This document shows, piece after piece, positions 13,160 to 24,117 of a DNA stretch of 64,000 nucleotides. Both the position numbers and the translations under genes were made by a program. Under the pieces are notes generated by a model that was given only the letters and a program-made list of their open reading frames with translations, did no database searches and was not told the DNA's origin. The stretch's first letter is position 1; every line of letters begins with the position of its first letter. Origin of the DNA: Acholoe squamosa (Eukaryota; Annelida; Polychaeta; Phyllodocida; Polynoidae); NCBI GenBank assembly GCA_949317995.1, contig OX439050.1, forward strand, positions 16,136,061-16,200,060, written 5' to 3'.

Positions 13160-13395
13160 TACCGTAACTCCCGCGTATAAGACGCGTCCTCTACGCCAAA
13201 CAAAATGCTGGGGAGTCTTATAGCTTTCTCTCAAGTTTGGGGTGCGTCTTATACGAGGGGTAATTTTACTATAGAAATGTACTGAATTTACAAAATTGGT
13301 ACCTAAGAGGTGCGTCTTATACGCGAAAATGCTTTTGCTGAGTTTGGGGTGCATCCTATATGCGCAGTGCGTCTTCTACGCGGGAGATTACGGTA
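13160..13395. repeat. Family B element, 236-bp reference copy
   Basis: Best-preserved copy of the commonest dispersed repeat here. It begins TACCGTAACTCCCGCG and ends CGCGGGAGATTACGGTA, forming near-perfect terminal inverted repeats with TA at both edges. Inside, the motif GCGTCTTATACG or its inverse (CGTATAAGACGC) occurs at least five times, so the element can fold on itself repeatedly. No coding capacity. The TA edges suggest a Tc1/mariner or pogo-like non-autonomous element, but no autonomous partner is in the window, so classification is inference. A copy of the same subtype lies in reverse orientation at 21776-22015. Confidence 0.85.
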
Positions 13396-13589
13396 GTTCA
13401 CTGCAAATGGGTGCAGTAGGTTTTCTCTAGTTTCATCCTTTTTTTCAGTACAGTGAATGTTTATAACATGGCACATGAGGCTCTCCTTAGTCTGTGTAGC
13501 CGTAACTGACTTCTACCATTAACCTGTGACATTCCCAACGCATTATTCACACACTAAAACACAGGACTAAAATCCATTAAAAGAGAACT

Positions 13590-13883
13590 AACGTAATCTC
13601 CCGCGTATAAGGCGCGTCTTATAGGGGAGGTTTAGTTCTCATTGGATCCATAAGGGGGACACCAAGACCTTTCTTTTCATATATTACATGCCCCCTTGGT
13701 AATAATAGGACATAAGGGGGCCCAGGAGGGTCGGGGTAGGCCCAAACTACACATAGGTTTTTGAATTTTGAAATTTCTCTCAATAGAACAAAAGTTATGA
13801 ATTTTTCATTTTTTTGAGAATTTTCCAAAACTCCAGGTGCGCCTTATATGCGGGCTACGCCTTATATGCGGGAGATTACGGTA
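13590..13883. repeat. Family B element, long subtype, copy 2
   Basis: Starts near TAACGTAATCTCCCGCG and ends GCGGGAGATTACGGTA. It is the reverse-orientation counterpart of 6022-6309, sharing the central block around 13690-13830. Confidence 0.8.
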
Positions 13884-14085
13884 CTGATAATTCTCTCTTA
13901 TAAGTGACACCAGTATATAAGCCACATCCTCGGTTTGAGAGAAAGCCATGGGCCGTACATGGGGTTAGAATATAGGCACATTAGCTCTGTCCTATAATGT
14001 CCAAAACCTTTGTATATGCAGCACCCTCAGTGCAGGTGGACCTTATAAGCCACACCTATAAGCTGCAATTCACTGTATAATTATG
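13884..14085. repeat. Family B fragment abutting the previous copy
   Basis: Carries CTTATAAGTGACACC, TATAAGCCACATCC and CCTATAAGCTGCAATT motifs directly after the 13590-13883 copy. Ends are not clear; this may be a separate nested copy. Confidence 0.45.
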
Positions 14086-14117
14086 ACTGCAGGTGTGAAG
14101 TAGCTCAGATTAATGAA

Positions 14118-14212
14118 TTCCTTGAGCCGGCATGATGCATCAAAACAGTTGTCAGCATTACGACGAAGGGAAATGAACCTGGAGTTGTCATGCGGTGCTA
14201 AAAGGGTTAAAT
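14118..14212. repeat. Family A repeat, partial
   Basis: GGCATGATGCATCAAAAC on the left and a GTCATGCGGTGCTAAAAGGG edge running into GGGTTAAATGG on the right. Confidence 0.45.
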
Positions 14213-14984
14213 GGTTATAACAGTTGAGCTAACTTTGCTGTACTACCTTCAGACAGTAGATTACAGTGTAGCAGCAGATGACCGCATTTGTGTGATCGAG
14301 GTCCGTAGAGGTGCATAACCCATTCATCAGTCTGCACCAACAGTGTCCTATCATGGTCCGACCGGTCCTTCTATTGTACCAAGGGATGGGTCCATTTTTA
14401 GCGCCCCCCCCCCCCAGGGGTGTTGGAACAAGGGGGCATGCCCCTCCCCATCCCACACATTCAGCCCCACCCCCTCCCAGCTTAGAAAAAAAAGATGGAG
14501 CCCAGTATAGATACAATTCTGTACTGCGCTTGGTTATTTTCTCCCAAATTGACCTAACATGGCAGAAAAATGTCTGACTTTTCCAGATTTATCTTGGGGG
14601 CACACCCTAAAATTTGATAAAATTTCCCTGACCATTTTATTTTCACTGACTTTTCCTGACAGGTAGAAACCTTTTTTTTTTTTACTGCAGGCCTATGAGG
14701 CCTCATCAATGAGTAAACTCGTATGGCAGTGCAGCTGACTAACCCTGCCAACACCACAGTGTACAACAGTTGGTAATACATAAATACACCGCTATACTCT
14801 ATCTCCTCTCCTGGACCGCAGAAGCGGCATGAATTTTTATTCAATCTAATAATTCCTCCCATTCACTGTATACTTTTTAGTGTGTAACTGGACCTATCTT
14901 GATAGCTGTTATTAGTTTTATCTCACCAGTACCAGCTTCAGCAATGAATACACTCACTGGGCAATGTGGAAGTGGCCTATACAT
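14213..14984. other. No gene recognised
   Basis: Contains a C run near 14404-14414 and a T run near 14671-14682. Overlapping open frames on both strands come from low-complexity sequence and match nothing known to me. Confidence 0.4.
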
Positions 14985-15145
14985 TAACCCTTTAGGTGAT
15001 CTCAGGGTTAATCTTCATTTCTCATCATGATGCACCGATTGTCATAATTCACTGATCTGAATGCCAACTATGCTTCACTGGTGCATTCTTATACCTTTGA
15101 TGAGTTCCTTGCCAGGGCTGCATTCATGTATCATGGTGACAAAAG
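14985..15145. repeat. Family A repeat, degraded
   Basis: Opens with TTAACCCTTTAGG, then TCATGATGCACCGATTG and, further on, CTTCACTGGTGCATTC. Both arms are recognisable but not fully paired. Confidence 0.5.
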
Positions 15146-15314
15146 CCAGCTAGTGGGATAGATTATCAACCAAGAGAATTCCCTATTTTTACTCCATGGG
15201 CCAACTGATATCCATCTAAACAATCCCATCAGTTATGACTCGCTGGTAATGACTGCACCCAACAGGCCTCCCATAACATTGGTATAAAGGCATTGCAAAT
15301 AAAACCTTTTATGG

Positions 15315-15720
15315 TCGATAGTACATTAATGCATCATAACCCTAAGTCCTGGTGAGTAACTCGCCATGGCTGCATTCATCCAAACCTCATAGTGTTGATA
15401 CACTCTTGCATGGTCAGCAGGATGCACCAGTAGGCATGATACACTTATGCATTAAGCCTTAACCCTTTAAAGGCCGCTGATGCAAGAGTACATCATGCCC
15501 ATTGTTTGTCATGATACACCAATGAAGTACTGGCAAGACTGCTCGCCAGCACTTCATTGAAGCATCATGCTGACCCTACAGGGTTGATACACAAAATCCA
15601 GGAGGGTCGGCATGATGCTCCAGTAAAGTGCTGACAAGCAGTCTCGCCAGCACTTCATTGGTGCATCATGATAACCAATCATCATGATGCATTAATGCAT
15701 TAGCAGTCCTTAAAGGCTTA
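15315..15720. repeat. Family A hairpin cluster (two strong hairpins)
   Basis: Reference location for family A. Starting at the edge TTAACCCTTTAAAGG (15468), two hairpins follow: arms at about 15510-15533 / 15544-15570 and at about 15609-15634 / 15644-15670. The arm consensus is CATGATGCACCAATGAAGTG plus CTGGC, with a short GAGACTGC-type loop; CAGCACTTCATTGGTGCATC is the inverse. The cluster closes with CCTTAAAGGCTTAA. Each hairpin is a 25-bp-class stem with a 5-10 nt loop. No protein coding. Copies elsewhere in the window differ independently in the two arms, as expected for a mobile or gene-converted repeat. Confidence 0.8.
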
Positions 15721-15889
15721 ACCCACTATGCGGATAGCACAGGGTCATAAGGCGGTTTATGCTAATGGCCTGTACAGGTCCCCGGGGGTGGGGAGCAGCT
15801 CAGGAGAAGCTCCGTGTCTGAGGCTATTGTAGTGTTAGAGGGGTGTATAAGAGCAAAGTGATGGACTTAAGATCTGCTGTAATTGTACT

Positions 15890-16164
15890 GGGCCAAATAA
15901 AAAAAAAGGTTTGTTTCCAGTAACTCGACCGACCCGACCCGACCGACCGACTGTATCCTTTTCGTGTTCTTCCCGTCTCTCATAATTGCTATTTTCCCAT
16001 CATTATTTTACAATGAAATCAAAGAATTTGATACATCCATTGATATGTGCTCTAACATTTCCTATATGAATGTAAAAAAAAAAATAAAAAAAAATAATCC
16101 GACCTACCGACCCAAGCTCTTTGAGCTACGTTACAGGAAACACACCTTTTACTTTTCTTGGCCC
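15890..16164. mobile_element. MITE with GGGCCAA termini
   Basis: Left end GGGCCAAATAAAAAAAAAGG then TTTGTTTCCAGTAAC; the right end reads in inverse GGGCCAAGAAAAGT then AAGGTGTGTTTCCTGTAAC. CGACC/GACCGACC repeats lie just inside. About 275 bp, non-coding. A relative is at 50314-50581. I could not fix a target duplication. Confidence 0.65.
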
Positions 16165-16332
16165 TATGTATACATTAAATGTCTGGGGAATTGTACTGTA
16201 CTTGTTGGGAGAGGGATATAAGCATCCAATAGGAAAATAACGTACACTTTAATAATGCCATAAATTGTAACATATGATTGTATTAATGCATATAAAATGA
16301 GGCATTAATACATATAACTCCATATGAGCATT

Positions 16333-16510
16333 CATGGTCCACTGACCACCAGCTATGTGAATATATACAATATAAAGGACCAAAGCAACCAGTCCCATGG
16401 TCCACTGAACATGAACAAAAGTATATTTAATGATTAAAGTCCAAAAGGTCTGACCTCATGGTCCACTGACCATGAACAAAAGTGTATATAATTGTTTAAA
16501 AACAAACCAG
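16333..16510. repeat. Three tandem units of about 62 bp
   Basis: CATGGTCCACTGA starts at 16333, 16396 and 16457 (spacings 63 and 61). The second and third units also share ATGAACAAAAGT. Confidence 0.75.
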
Positions 16511-17399
16511 ACCGCCGTCACAGGCCGCTGGCCACCAGACACCAACAATAGGCCATAGAGTTGACGGCGTCATAAGCTTCCGGCATCATTTACGCCGTCT
16601 CACAGACGTCATGGCCCGGATGCCGGACATGACCCAGACAAGGCACATCTCATGGTCTTAATCCGGTGTCAAAAATCCCATTATTAAGGAAGTTAGGCCA
16701 CTGAGAGTGTTTTGAGCTCCTGGTGCGCCACAGACAAACGTGAATTACCCACATGCGCAACGGGGTGCGGGGAACTGATATGTTCCCCTCCCCACGTGCA
16801 CAGTTACAACTGTGCAGTTGCATAAACAACCGAGATACGGGCCGTTGAACATGCCAAACCGACCGGGACAATGGAGGCTTATGGGGGCACCCTATGTACC
16901 CCCATGGACATGAAAGACTCAGCACTAATTGACAGAGGCAGTGGCAGTTGCCACTGGCTCCAGTTAGTCTGGGAGAGGAAGCCATGGGTTGGCTACTTAA
17001 ACCCGGCCTCCATGAAGGCAGTATCCAGAGAACCACCTCAGTGACAACAGCTCCAATCCAGCTCTCCTGCAGCCTCCTATGCATCTGCCACAAGAACACT
17101 CTGCTGGGTTAGACTATGCCAGACAGGCATATGACTACACCTCACTTGTGGCCAGAGGCTATCTTCTTCCATCTATCTACAAGGGGTCCATGGTTAGGAG
17201 ATTATGTTAAGGATTCAATTGAAAATTTAGAATCTAAGATCTATGATCAAGAGGCCCATGTTAAGGATGCAATTGAGAGGATTCAATTTAGGATCTGTCA
17301 TCTATGATCAAGATATTAGGGTTTCATATTTAAATTTGACGATCAATTCTGAGTTTAATATCAATTCTAAAAGCAGTTAAATTGCAGTGCGTTTCCCGG
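16511..17399. other. No gene recognised; GC-richer block
   Basis: 16511-17100 is more GC-rich than its surroundings and holds a 149-codon minus-strand frame (17099-16650) with no motif, no domain and no splice or start context that I trust. 17205-17310 contains short internal duplications (TTAAGGATTCAATTGA-type). An old transposon remnant is possible but unproven. Confidence 0.4.
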
Positions 17400-17690
17400 A
17401 TTAGAAATTTATCCCATATTTTCGGCAAAGTAAACACAGCAAAGCTGTAATGCCGTGCATATTCATATCATGTTCTAAGAAGTATAGAATTGATTTACAA
17501 CATTTTTAATATGATAGTAGATCAAAATTTTCAGAACAAATATTATTTTAATACGGAATCTAAAAGCCCTTCATATGTTGTGTGTTTTGCAATTTATTAA
17601 TCTATAACATACTTTCAGGAAAGTAAACACAGCAATGCTGTAATGCCGTGCATATTCCTATGATGATCCAAGGAAAAAAGATCATTATAT
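17400..17690. repeat. 193-bp tandem duplication, partial
   Basis: AAAGTAAACACAGCA then TGCTGTAATGCCGTGCATATTC-like sequence occurs at 17427 and 17620, 193 bp apart, with moderate divergence. Identity appears limited to about 60-70 bp. Confidence 0.6.
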
Positions 17691-17884
17691 ATGAACTCTA
17701 TGGCCTTTGGAATGGACCTATACTTAAATATATGCTCTGATTGTGGTGCTTCCTCGCTCTCCATGTAAAATCCTGCCCCATTGCTATAGTATGGAGTAAA
17801 CCTATGCCTGGATTAAAATATGCAAATAAGGAATGTGTGTGAGGGTTGGGAGTAGTGTGGTGGTGGTATTGGTGGTGGTGGTGT

Positions 17885-19203
17885 CACAATGGTCACTAAC
17901 ATCCATCTGATAACTTTTGAAGATCAAAATTGACCATATATGGCCTGGATCCCTGTGATTCCTTAAACCAAGATGGCCGACACACAAAGAAAACAAAAGA
18001 ATTAGGTAGTGGAGGTGTCCCACTGGTCACTAACATCCATCTGATAACTTTTGAAGATTAAAATTGACAATATATGAGCTGTATCCCTGCGTTTCCTAAA
18101 ACAAAGATGGCCGACACACATGGAAAACAATAAAATAGGCTAGTTTAGGTCTCCCAATGGTCACTAACATCCATCTGATAATTTTTGAAGATCAAAGTTG
18201 ACCATATATGGCCTGGATCCCTGTGTTTTCTAAAACAAAGATGGCCGACACATATTGAAAAAAAAAGGAATTAGATAGTTGAGGTCTTTCAATGGTCACT
18301 AACATCCATCTCATAACTTTTGAAGATCAAAATTGACCATATATGACCTGGATCCCTGTGATTCCTGAAACCAACATGGCCGACACACATGGAAAACAAC
18401 AAAATTGGGTAGTTGAGGTCCCCCAATGGTCACTAACATCCATCTGATAACTTTTGAAGATTGAAACTGACCATATAGGGCCTGGATCCCTGTGTTTCCT
18501 AAAACAAAGATGGCCGACACACATGGAAAACAATAAAATAGGCTAGTTGAGGTCTCCCAATAGTCACTAACACCCATCTGATAATTTTTGAAGATCAAAA
18601 TTGACCATGTATGGCCTGGATCCCTGTATATCCTAAAACAAAGATGGCCGACACATATGGAAAACAATAGAATTAGGTAGTTGAGGTCTTTCAATGGTCA
18701 CTAATATCCATCTGATAACATTTGAAGATCAAAATTGACCACAAATGACCTGGATCCCTGTGTTTCCTAAAACAAAGATGGCCAACATATATGGAGAACA
18801 ATAAAATTAGCTAGTTGAGGTGTCCCAATGGTCACTAACAGCCATCTGATAACTTTTGAAGATCAAAATTGACCACATATGACCTGGATCCCTGTGTTTC
18901 CGAAAACCAAGATGGCCGACACACATGGAAAACAATAAAATTAGGTACTTGAGGTGTCCCAATGGTCACTAACATCCATCTGATAACTTTTGAAGATCGA
19001 AGTTGACCATATATGGCCTGGATCCCTGTGTTTCCTAAAACAAAAATGGCCGACATATATGGAGAACAATAAAATTAGCTAGTTGAGGTGTCCCAATGGT
19101 CACTAACAGCCATCTGATAACTTTTGAAGATCAAAATTGACCATATATGGCCTGGATCCCTGTGTTTCCGAAAACCAAGATGGCCGACACACATGGAAAA
19201 CGG
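17885..19203. repeat. 134-bp satellite array, 10 units
   Basis: GGTCACTAACATCCATCTGA recurs at 17891, 18025, 18159, 18293, 18428, 18562, 18696, 18830, 18964 and 19098. Spacing is 134 bp except one of 135 (one near-copy begins AGTCAC). Every unit includes GATGGCCGACA and GGATCCCTG. Because 134 is not a multiple of three, the minus-strand open frames (for example 18694-18311) shift frame from unit to unit and are not a protein. Units 8 and 10 share private variants (CATATATGGAGAACA precedes each), suggesting a higher-order two-unit duplication. Confidence 0.95.
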
Positions 19204-19384
19204 TCTCAAGACTCCAAATAATCCAATGCCACGCCACTTAAAACTCCTAAAAAAGTGCATCATACTTATGTGTACATGATGTATACATAAATATACATGT
19301 AGGTGGCCTTTAGTGGGTTAATAGTCAGTGGTGCTGAGAAATGCACCACCAGCAGAAGAGAACCACATGGTGCTGGGGGAGGTG
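19204..19384. other. No gene; spacer
   Basis: Leaves the 134-bp array within GGAAAACGG and runs to the family B composite. Nothing further seen. Confidence 0.35.
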
Positions 19385-19900
19385 GGTCTTATACGTGGGA
19401 GGAGCATTGCCTTGAGTTTGGGGTGCGCCTTATACGGAGGTTTTTCCGGTCGGTGTATAGGCGCTCGGCAGGCATTACGCCGACCATGTACTGATGACAG
19501 CTTGCACTTATAGAGCCAGCAGCTCGGCAGCCCGGTTGGTGTATAGGCGCTCGGCAGGCATCAAGCCGACCGTGTGCTGATGACAGCTTGAACTCATAGA
19601 GCCAGCACAGCAGGCAGCCTGGTCGGTGTACAGGTGCTCGGCAGGGATCAAGCCGACCGTGTGCTGATGACAGCATCGACTCATAGAGCCAGTTCCGCAG
19701 CAGCCCGGTCGGTGTACAATAGGGGGGGGGGGGTGGCGCGATGGGGAGGGGGGCGCCTTCTACGCGAAACAGCCCCCCTCTGAGTTGGGGGGGGGCGCCT
19801 TCTACGCGGGTTTTTCCAGAAATCGATCCAGAAGAGGTAGGTGCGCCTTCTATGTGAAAAGGCATTCTCTGAGTTGGGGGTGCGCCTTCTAAGCGAGCTT
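19385..19900. repeat. Family B composite interrupted by a minisatellite
   Basis: The left part (19385-19446) and right part (19735-19900) carry GGTGCGCCTTATACG and GCGCCTTCTACGCG motifs of family B. Between them sits the 86-bp array listed separately. The right part has long G runs (19719-19731 and near 19785). Confidence 0.65.
19447..19717. repeat. 86/87-bp minisatellite, 3 units plus a partial
   Basis: CGGTCGGTGTATAGGCGCTC starts at 19447 and recurs at 19533, 19620 and 19706. Each unit contains GATGACAGCTTG and TATAGAGCCAGC-like blocks, and an internal inverted pair CGGTCGG / CCGACCG. It lies inside a family B element, apparently an internal expansion. Confidence 0.85.
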
Positions 19901-20300
19901 GGGACAAGGTAAACAAATCGTTATAAACGAATTTCGTTGTAACCAAATAATACACTAATTAGAGCAGTAAGGGCCATCCAGCACTTTTCAGACCTTTAGC
20001 AACCCCGCTTCCCGACCTCCCATACCCCTTCTGCCGCCCTAAGTTCAATAGAGACGGGTGAAGAAGCCCTATCACACACCCTTACACCTCAGATTACTCT
20101 TTGAAGCCATTGTAAAACCAGGGAAATGATTGTATAAGCCAAGAAAACTTCGTTATAAATGATTTCAGATCATGCTAAGTCCGTTATAAGAGGATGTTTT
20201 ACTATGGAAATGTATGGGTCTGTTTTGGGACAATGGAATTTATTTGTTATAAGCGACAATTCGTTGTAACAAGATTCGTTGTAAATAAATTTTACTGTAC
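19901..20300. repeat. CGTTATAA-type dispersed repeat (pogo/Tc1-like, inferred)
   Basis: Holds AAATCGTTATAAACGAA and TTCGTTGTAACCAAA on the left (19915-19945) and GTTATAAGCGACAATTCGTT, ending TTTTACTGTA, on the right (20250-20299). Such CGTTATAA motifs with a TACAGTAAAA end are common in non-autonomous pogo-like elements. The boundaries are uncertain. Confidence 0.45.
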
Positions 20301-20815
20301 CAATATTATATTTACTGTGTGTGTGAATTACCTGTGTATCAACATTTGTATTACTGATACATAAATAATGCCTAAGCTGAATAAACCAGTGATAACTGGA
20401 ATACATAATAAGAGCTTGTTATTCTTACTTACTATAGCCACTAGTCATATGATATTTCTTGATCATACACATATCTCTAGTATGACAAAAACCTCCCAGA
20501 CATCAGCTATAGCTAGAAAAAAGGCCTGCAACAGCAAAAATTATTTTTCTTGATTTAAGAAAATGAGAAATATAATTTTACCTGCCGGACAAAACTACCA
20601 GTTTTGTCCATCAGGTAAGATTATTCAAGATTGTAAGGACATTATTTTTAGCAGTGTAGCTAGCTAGGATGCTGTGGGTTTCAGTGGAGTCATCTCTTGA
20701 TTGACACATGCACTCAATTTACATCGCACTAGTTAAATGTGCAAATGCAGTAAACATGTTCATGAATACACTGTGCTTACACCACAGACTTGTTCACAAC
20801 AAGTATCACATGTAC
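20301..20815. other. No gene recognised
   Basis: AT-rich. A small inverted repeat, TGCCGGACAAAACTACCAGT / TTTTGTCCATCAGG, lies near 20582-20613. No exon supported. Confidence 0.4.
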
Positions 20816-21171
20816 TACTGTAATATTTTGCGTATAAGGGAGTGGTCATTTTTTAACAACAGGGGGGTTGGTGAAATTCCGTGCACGCCCCTTAGAGGGG
20901 TCTGAATTTTTTTGTCTCCCCCCCAAACCTACCACCCCCCCCCCCCGTTGTTAAAAAATGACCACTCCCTTAGGCGCAGTTATACACAAGGATAGAGTCT
21001 GGTGCACCTTATAGGCTCTGAAAAAGTTGGGGATGCACCTTATACGTGAGGAAAATTCACTATAGAACAATAGTTATCTGCCCAATATTGGCCCCAATAT
21101 AGATAGGGCATGAACTAAGGGTGTGTCTGGTAATATAAGCAAGATGCGCCTTATACTTGAGGTTTACAGTA
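20816..21171. repeat. Family B element, disrupted by a MITE
   Basis: Begins TACTGTAATATTTTGCGTAT and ends GAGGTTTACAGTA. Removing the MITE at 20838-20969 and one duplicated flank leaves GCGTATAAGGCGCAG, a normal family B motif, so the MITE inserted into an existing copy. Confidence 0.75.
20838..20969. mobile_element. MITE with GGGAGTGGTCATT inverted ends, short form
   Basis: Left end GGGAGTGGTCATTTTTTAAC, right end its inverse, with C/G runs inside and TAA on the left and TTA on the right. About 132 bp. A longer relative with perfect TAA flanks is at 42151-42474. Confidence 0.85.
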
Positions 21172-21339
21172 GTCATGTGTTTGTATCACACTAAAACATT
21201 TCCTACATGTGGTGAGTAAAAAGTGCACACAAACACAGAATAGGGCCAGGCTCCACTAAAAACCACCTTATCCAGTGTAGGTGGCAGTGGCCTACAATGA
21301 CTTAGCATGAAGCCTACCATATGATTATAGCTTGTAAAT

Positions 21340-21680
21340 CTAAGCTACCGTAGTATATCGTGCGTAAGCTGCGGCTTACTACGTCTTACAGAATTTTCAA
21401 AAAAGGGGTGCACCTTATAGTTATACCATAGTGGCCAGTTTTAAACATAGGGTATGAAATAAGCAGCGGTCCCAAATAAGCCCCAGGGGTAGAGGGGTGT
21501 TGAGATCTACTATGAGTGCCCAGGTGCTTATACGGGTACAGTAGGCAGGCTGAAATTACATTTAATTAGCCTAGGATTACTAAACCGTCCAAAAACAAAG
21601 CCCAGGTACACCTTATAGTTTTTCTCTGAATTCAGAGTGTGTCTTCTATGTGGGATGCACCTTATACCGACTTGGAAATA
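21340..21680. repeat. Family B fragments
   Basis: GCTACCGTAGTATATCGTGC at 21343 begins one degraded copy; GTGCACCTTATAG and GATGCACCTTATACCG motifs follow at about 21406 and 21655. Ends are not paired. Confidence 0.5.
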
Positions 21681-21775
21681 ATCCCAAATATTCACTGCTA
21701 TTGCAGAATTCAACTTCTTCATGCCCTAGTAGAGATTGACCTTCCTATGCTTTACTATATGTTGTCCTCCACATG

Positions 21776-22015
21776 TACCGTAATCTCCCGCGTAGAAGAC
21801 GCGCTGCGCGTATAAGACGCACCCCAAACTTAACACATGTATGCATTTTCGCATATAAGACGCACCTCTTAGCTACCAATTTTGTAAATTCAATACTTTC
21901 TATAGTAAAATTACCCCTCGTATAAGACGCACCCCAAACTTGAGGAAATCCTATAAGACCCCCCAGCATTTTGTTTGGCGTAGAGGATGCGTCTTATACG
22001 CGAGAGATTACGGTA
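21776..22015. repeat. Family B element, reverse-orientation copy of 13160-13395
   Basis: TACCGTAATCTCCCGCG to CGCGAGAGATTACGGTA, 240 bp. Internal order of motifs (AACTTAACACATG..., TTGTAAATTCAATAC, CAGCATTTTGTTTGGCG) is the reverse complement of the 13160-13395 copy with few differences, so both derive from one recently active subfamily. Confidence 0.85.
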
Positions 22016-22406
22016 ATAAAAGCCACACCCTGACTTTGGGAGAATGCTACAGGCTGCACCTAGAGCCTGGAAATGTCAATCCTTAGTATAGTCAACCATA
22101 GTGGCCCATTTAAGCACCGGGGTCTCCAATAAGCACCGGTCTCCAGTAAGCACCTGGGTTACAGGGGTATTGGAATCAATCTTAAGCACTGAAAACAGTA
22201 TTATCAAATAGGCGCCTGTCTCAAATAAGGGCCTTGGGCAAAGAGGTTATGTAATTAACGAGCGCCTGGGCGCTTAACGGGCCATTACTATATATATGTA
22301 AAACCCCATGTATGAGCCACACCCTTAATTCAGGGTGGACTTATCAGCCGCACCAGGGGCCGGAAATGGTCTATAAGCTGCAGCTTATATGCAGGGTTTT
22401 ACGGTA
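22016..22406. repeat. Family B variants (AGCACC and CCACACC types)
   Basis: 22085-22275 is rich in AAGCACCGG / AATAAGCACC and CGCCTGGGCGCTTAACG. 22297-22406 is a compact copy from TGTAAAACCCCATGTATGAG to GCAGGGTTTTACGGTA. Confidence 0.55.
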
Positions 22407-22649
22407 GAAGAGACTACCACACTACCACGATGACAGGATCAAGGCATGTGGTAACTGATATGACCCTTATATCTATTCACAGGAAATCACATCAAGCTGA
22501 CAATACACATCTGAGAGATCTCAACTTTACATAGCGCCCCTCCTCGCTACATCAGAACCTCAGCATTCACCAGCTCTAACCAGTGGTCAACATGATGTGG
22601 CATGAACGCAGACCTGGTGAAGCCTCATTTGTTGTTTGATAATTGTACT

Positions 22650-22778
22650 TTTAGTACTGTTCTATAGTGCCGAATACCCTCCTATACGCCACACCCCATT
22701 ATTTTGGCTGGTCCTATAAGCCTCATTTCAATTTGGGTTCTGGTACTAGCCGCAGCTTATACAAGAGATTTTACGGTA
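22650..22778. repeat. Family B element, short
   Basis: TATACGCCACACCCC on the left; CCGCAGCTTATACAAGAG then ATTTTACGGTA on the right. Confidence 0.5.
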
Positions 22779-23818
22779 GATCAAAGGTTTAGACTGATTT
22801 TTGGTTTCTGATCTCTGCCAGGGTGAGGTGGGCTTTTGACACTATAAAGCAGTAAATATTAGCTCATCCACAAAGTGGAGGTGCAGCTTACATGTATGCG
22901 GGTGTGGCGTGTACAGGGTTTTTACGGGGGTTTTACAACATGCATTAGGCGTGGCATGCATGTTCCCCGTGTGACCTGTACTATGTCATTACGGTGTGGT
23001 CCGTGGTCCCCATGAGACATGTACACCGGTAGTACACTGTTTGTCCACTCGAAGTACACGGTAGGTGCATATAGGGTAAAAGGCACTGTTATCATACACA
23101 TGTACATCCTATGGAATATAACCACTGTCTACATAGGGCGACATTTAACACTTAAAGGGTCGCTATTGCATTAAAGTATTGAGTCCATTGGTGGTAAACG
23201 GCTGTTCATCACTAGGAATTTGCAATGGCTTAAAGGTGAATTATCTGTTAGTTTATCATTTACAGTACAGATGCACCTTGTAGGTTTGGCTTAAACTCAG
23301 GGTGCGCCTTATATGCGGGGTACTACGGTACAACAACACTATGGGCCCACACCCCATGTGAACATGTCTGACTAGGCAAGCAAAAAGGGCATCCCCTGTC
23401 CGCTCCTACAAACAACCCTTTCTCCTTGTCTACGAACAATTGTGTACATCCATCCTGTCACCAAAGACCCACCCACGCACTCCCCCGTCCCCTGCGCTCT
23501 GTGACCAGCAACAAAAAAGGTGTTTTGTTTCATAATATTGTGCGCTGGGACCCAATGGTAGCGTCTCTGTGTGTGCTCTGTCTCTGTCTCCTCTTTTTGG
23601 TCAATTCTCACAATTAGTGCCAAAATTGTGCATCATATTCCTTCATCACTTTATCATTTGGACAAGGCTCTGGCACCATAAAATACTGCATGTATTTGAT
23701 GGCTTGGAGATTATTTTACGGACTTGCTGCAACTGCCACACGTTTTATATCCTTTAAGTTTCAGGCATCTGAGAAAATTATTCTAGAGAACAGGAGAAAA
23801 TGTTGTTTCACCCACTAA
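22779..23818. other. No gene; one family B end
   Basis: A family B end is visible at 23270-23330 (GGTGCGCCTTATATGCGGG then TACTACGGTA), and 23150-23195 resembles a family A edge. Nothing coding was recognised. Confidence 0.45.
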
Positions 23819-24117
23819 GGCCACACCAAAAAGATAAGTTGGTCTACGGATCGCCCTCTCCATATTTTCGGAAATACAAATTTTTTTTCTTTGAAAAATA
23901 TCTTGTCTACGGATTTCGCTCGCTTCAGTTTCTACAAGTTTTCTCTTTGTGATGTTTGGCAAAATTTTTATAAAAATAAAATTTGTTCGATCGCCTCAAT
24001 TTCCCAGCAAGGAATCCATTGGATTCTAAAAAATTCTTAAAAAAAAAAAAAATCGCTCGCTCGCACCATTTTTTCAAAACCAAAATCCGTAGACCAACGT
24101 ATTTTTTTGGTGTGGCC
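23819..24117. mobile_element. PIF/Harbinger-like MITE, GGCCACACC ends, TAA duplication
   Basis: Left GGCCACACCAAAAAGATAAG then TTGGTCTACGGAT; right is the inverse, ending GGTGTGGCC. Both sides are flanked by TAA (23816-23818 and 24118-24120). 299 bp, AT-rich interior with GCTCGC repeats, no coding. A 3-bp TWA duplication is the signature of PIF/Harbinger transposition. Confidence 0.88.

Noticed and set aside
16650-17099. Minus-strand 149-codon frame as a gene
   Set aside because: No motif, no homology I recognise, and cysteine/tryptophan-rich wording typical of chance translation.
18311-18694. Minus-strand 127-codon frame as a protein
   Set aside because: Lies in a 134-bp satellite; frame shifts with each unit.
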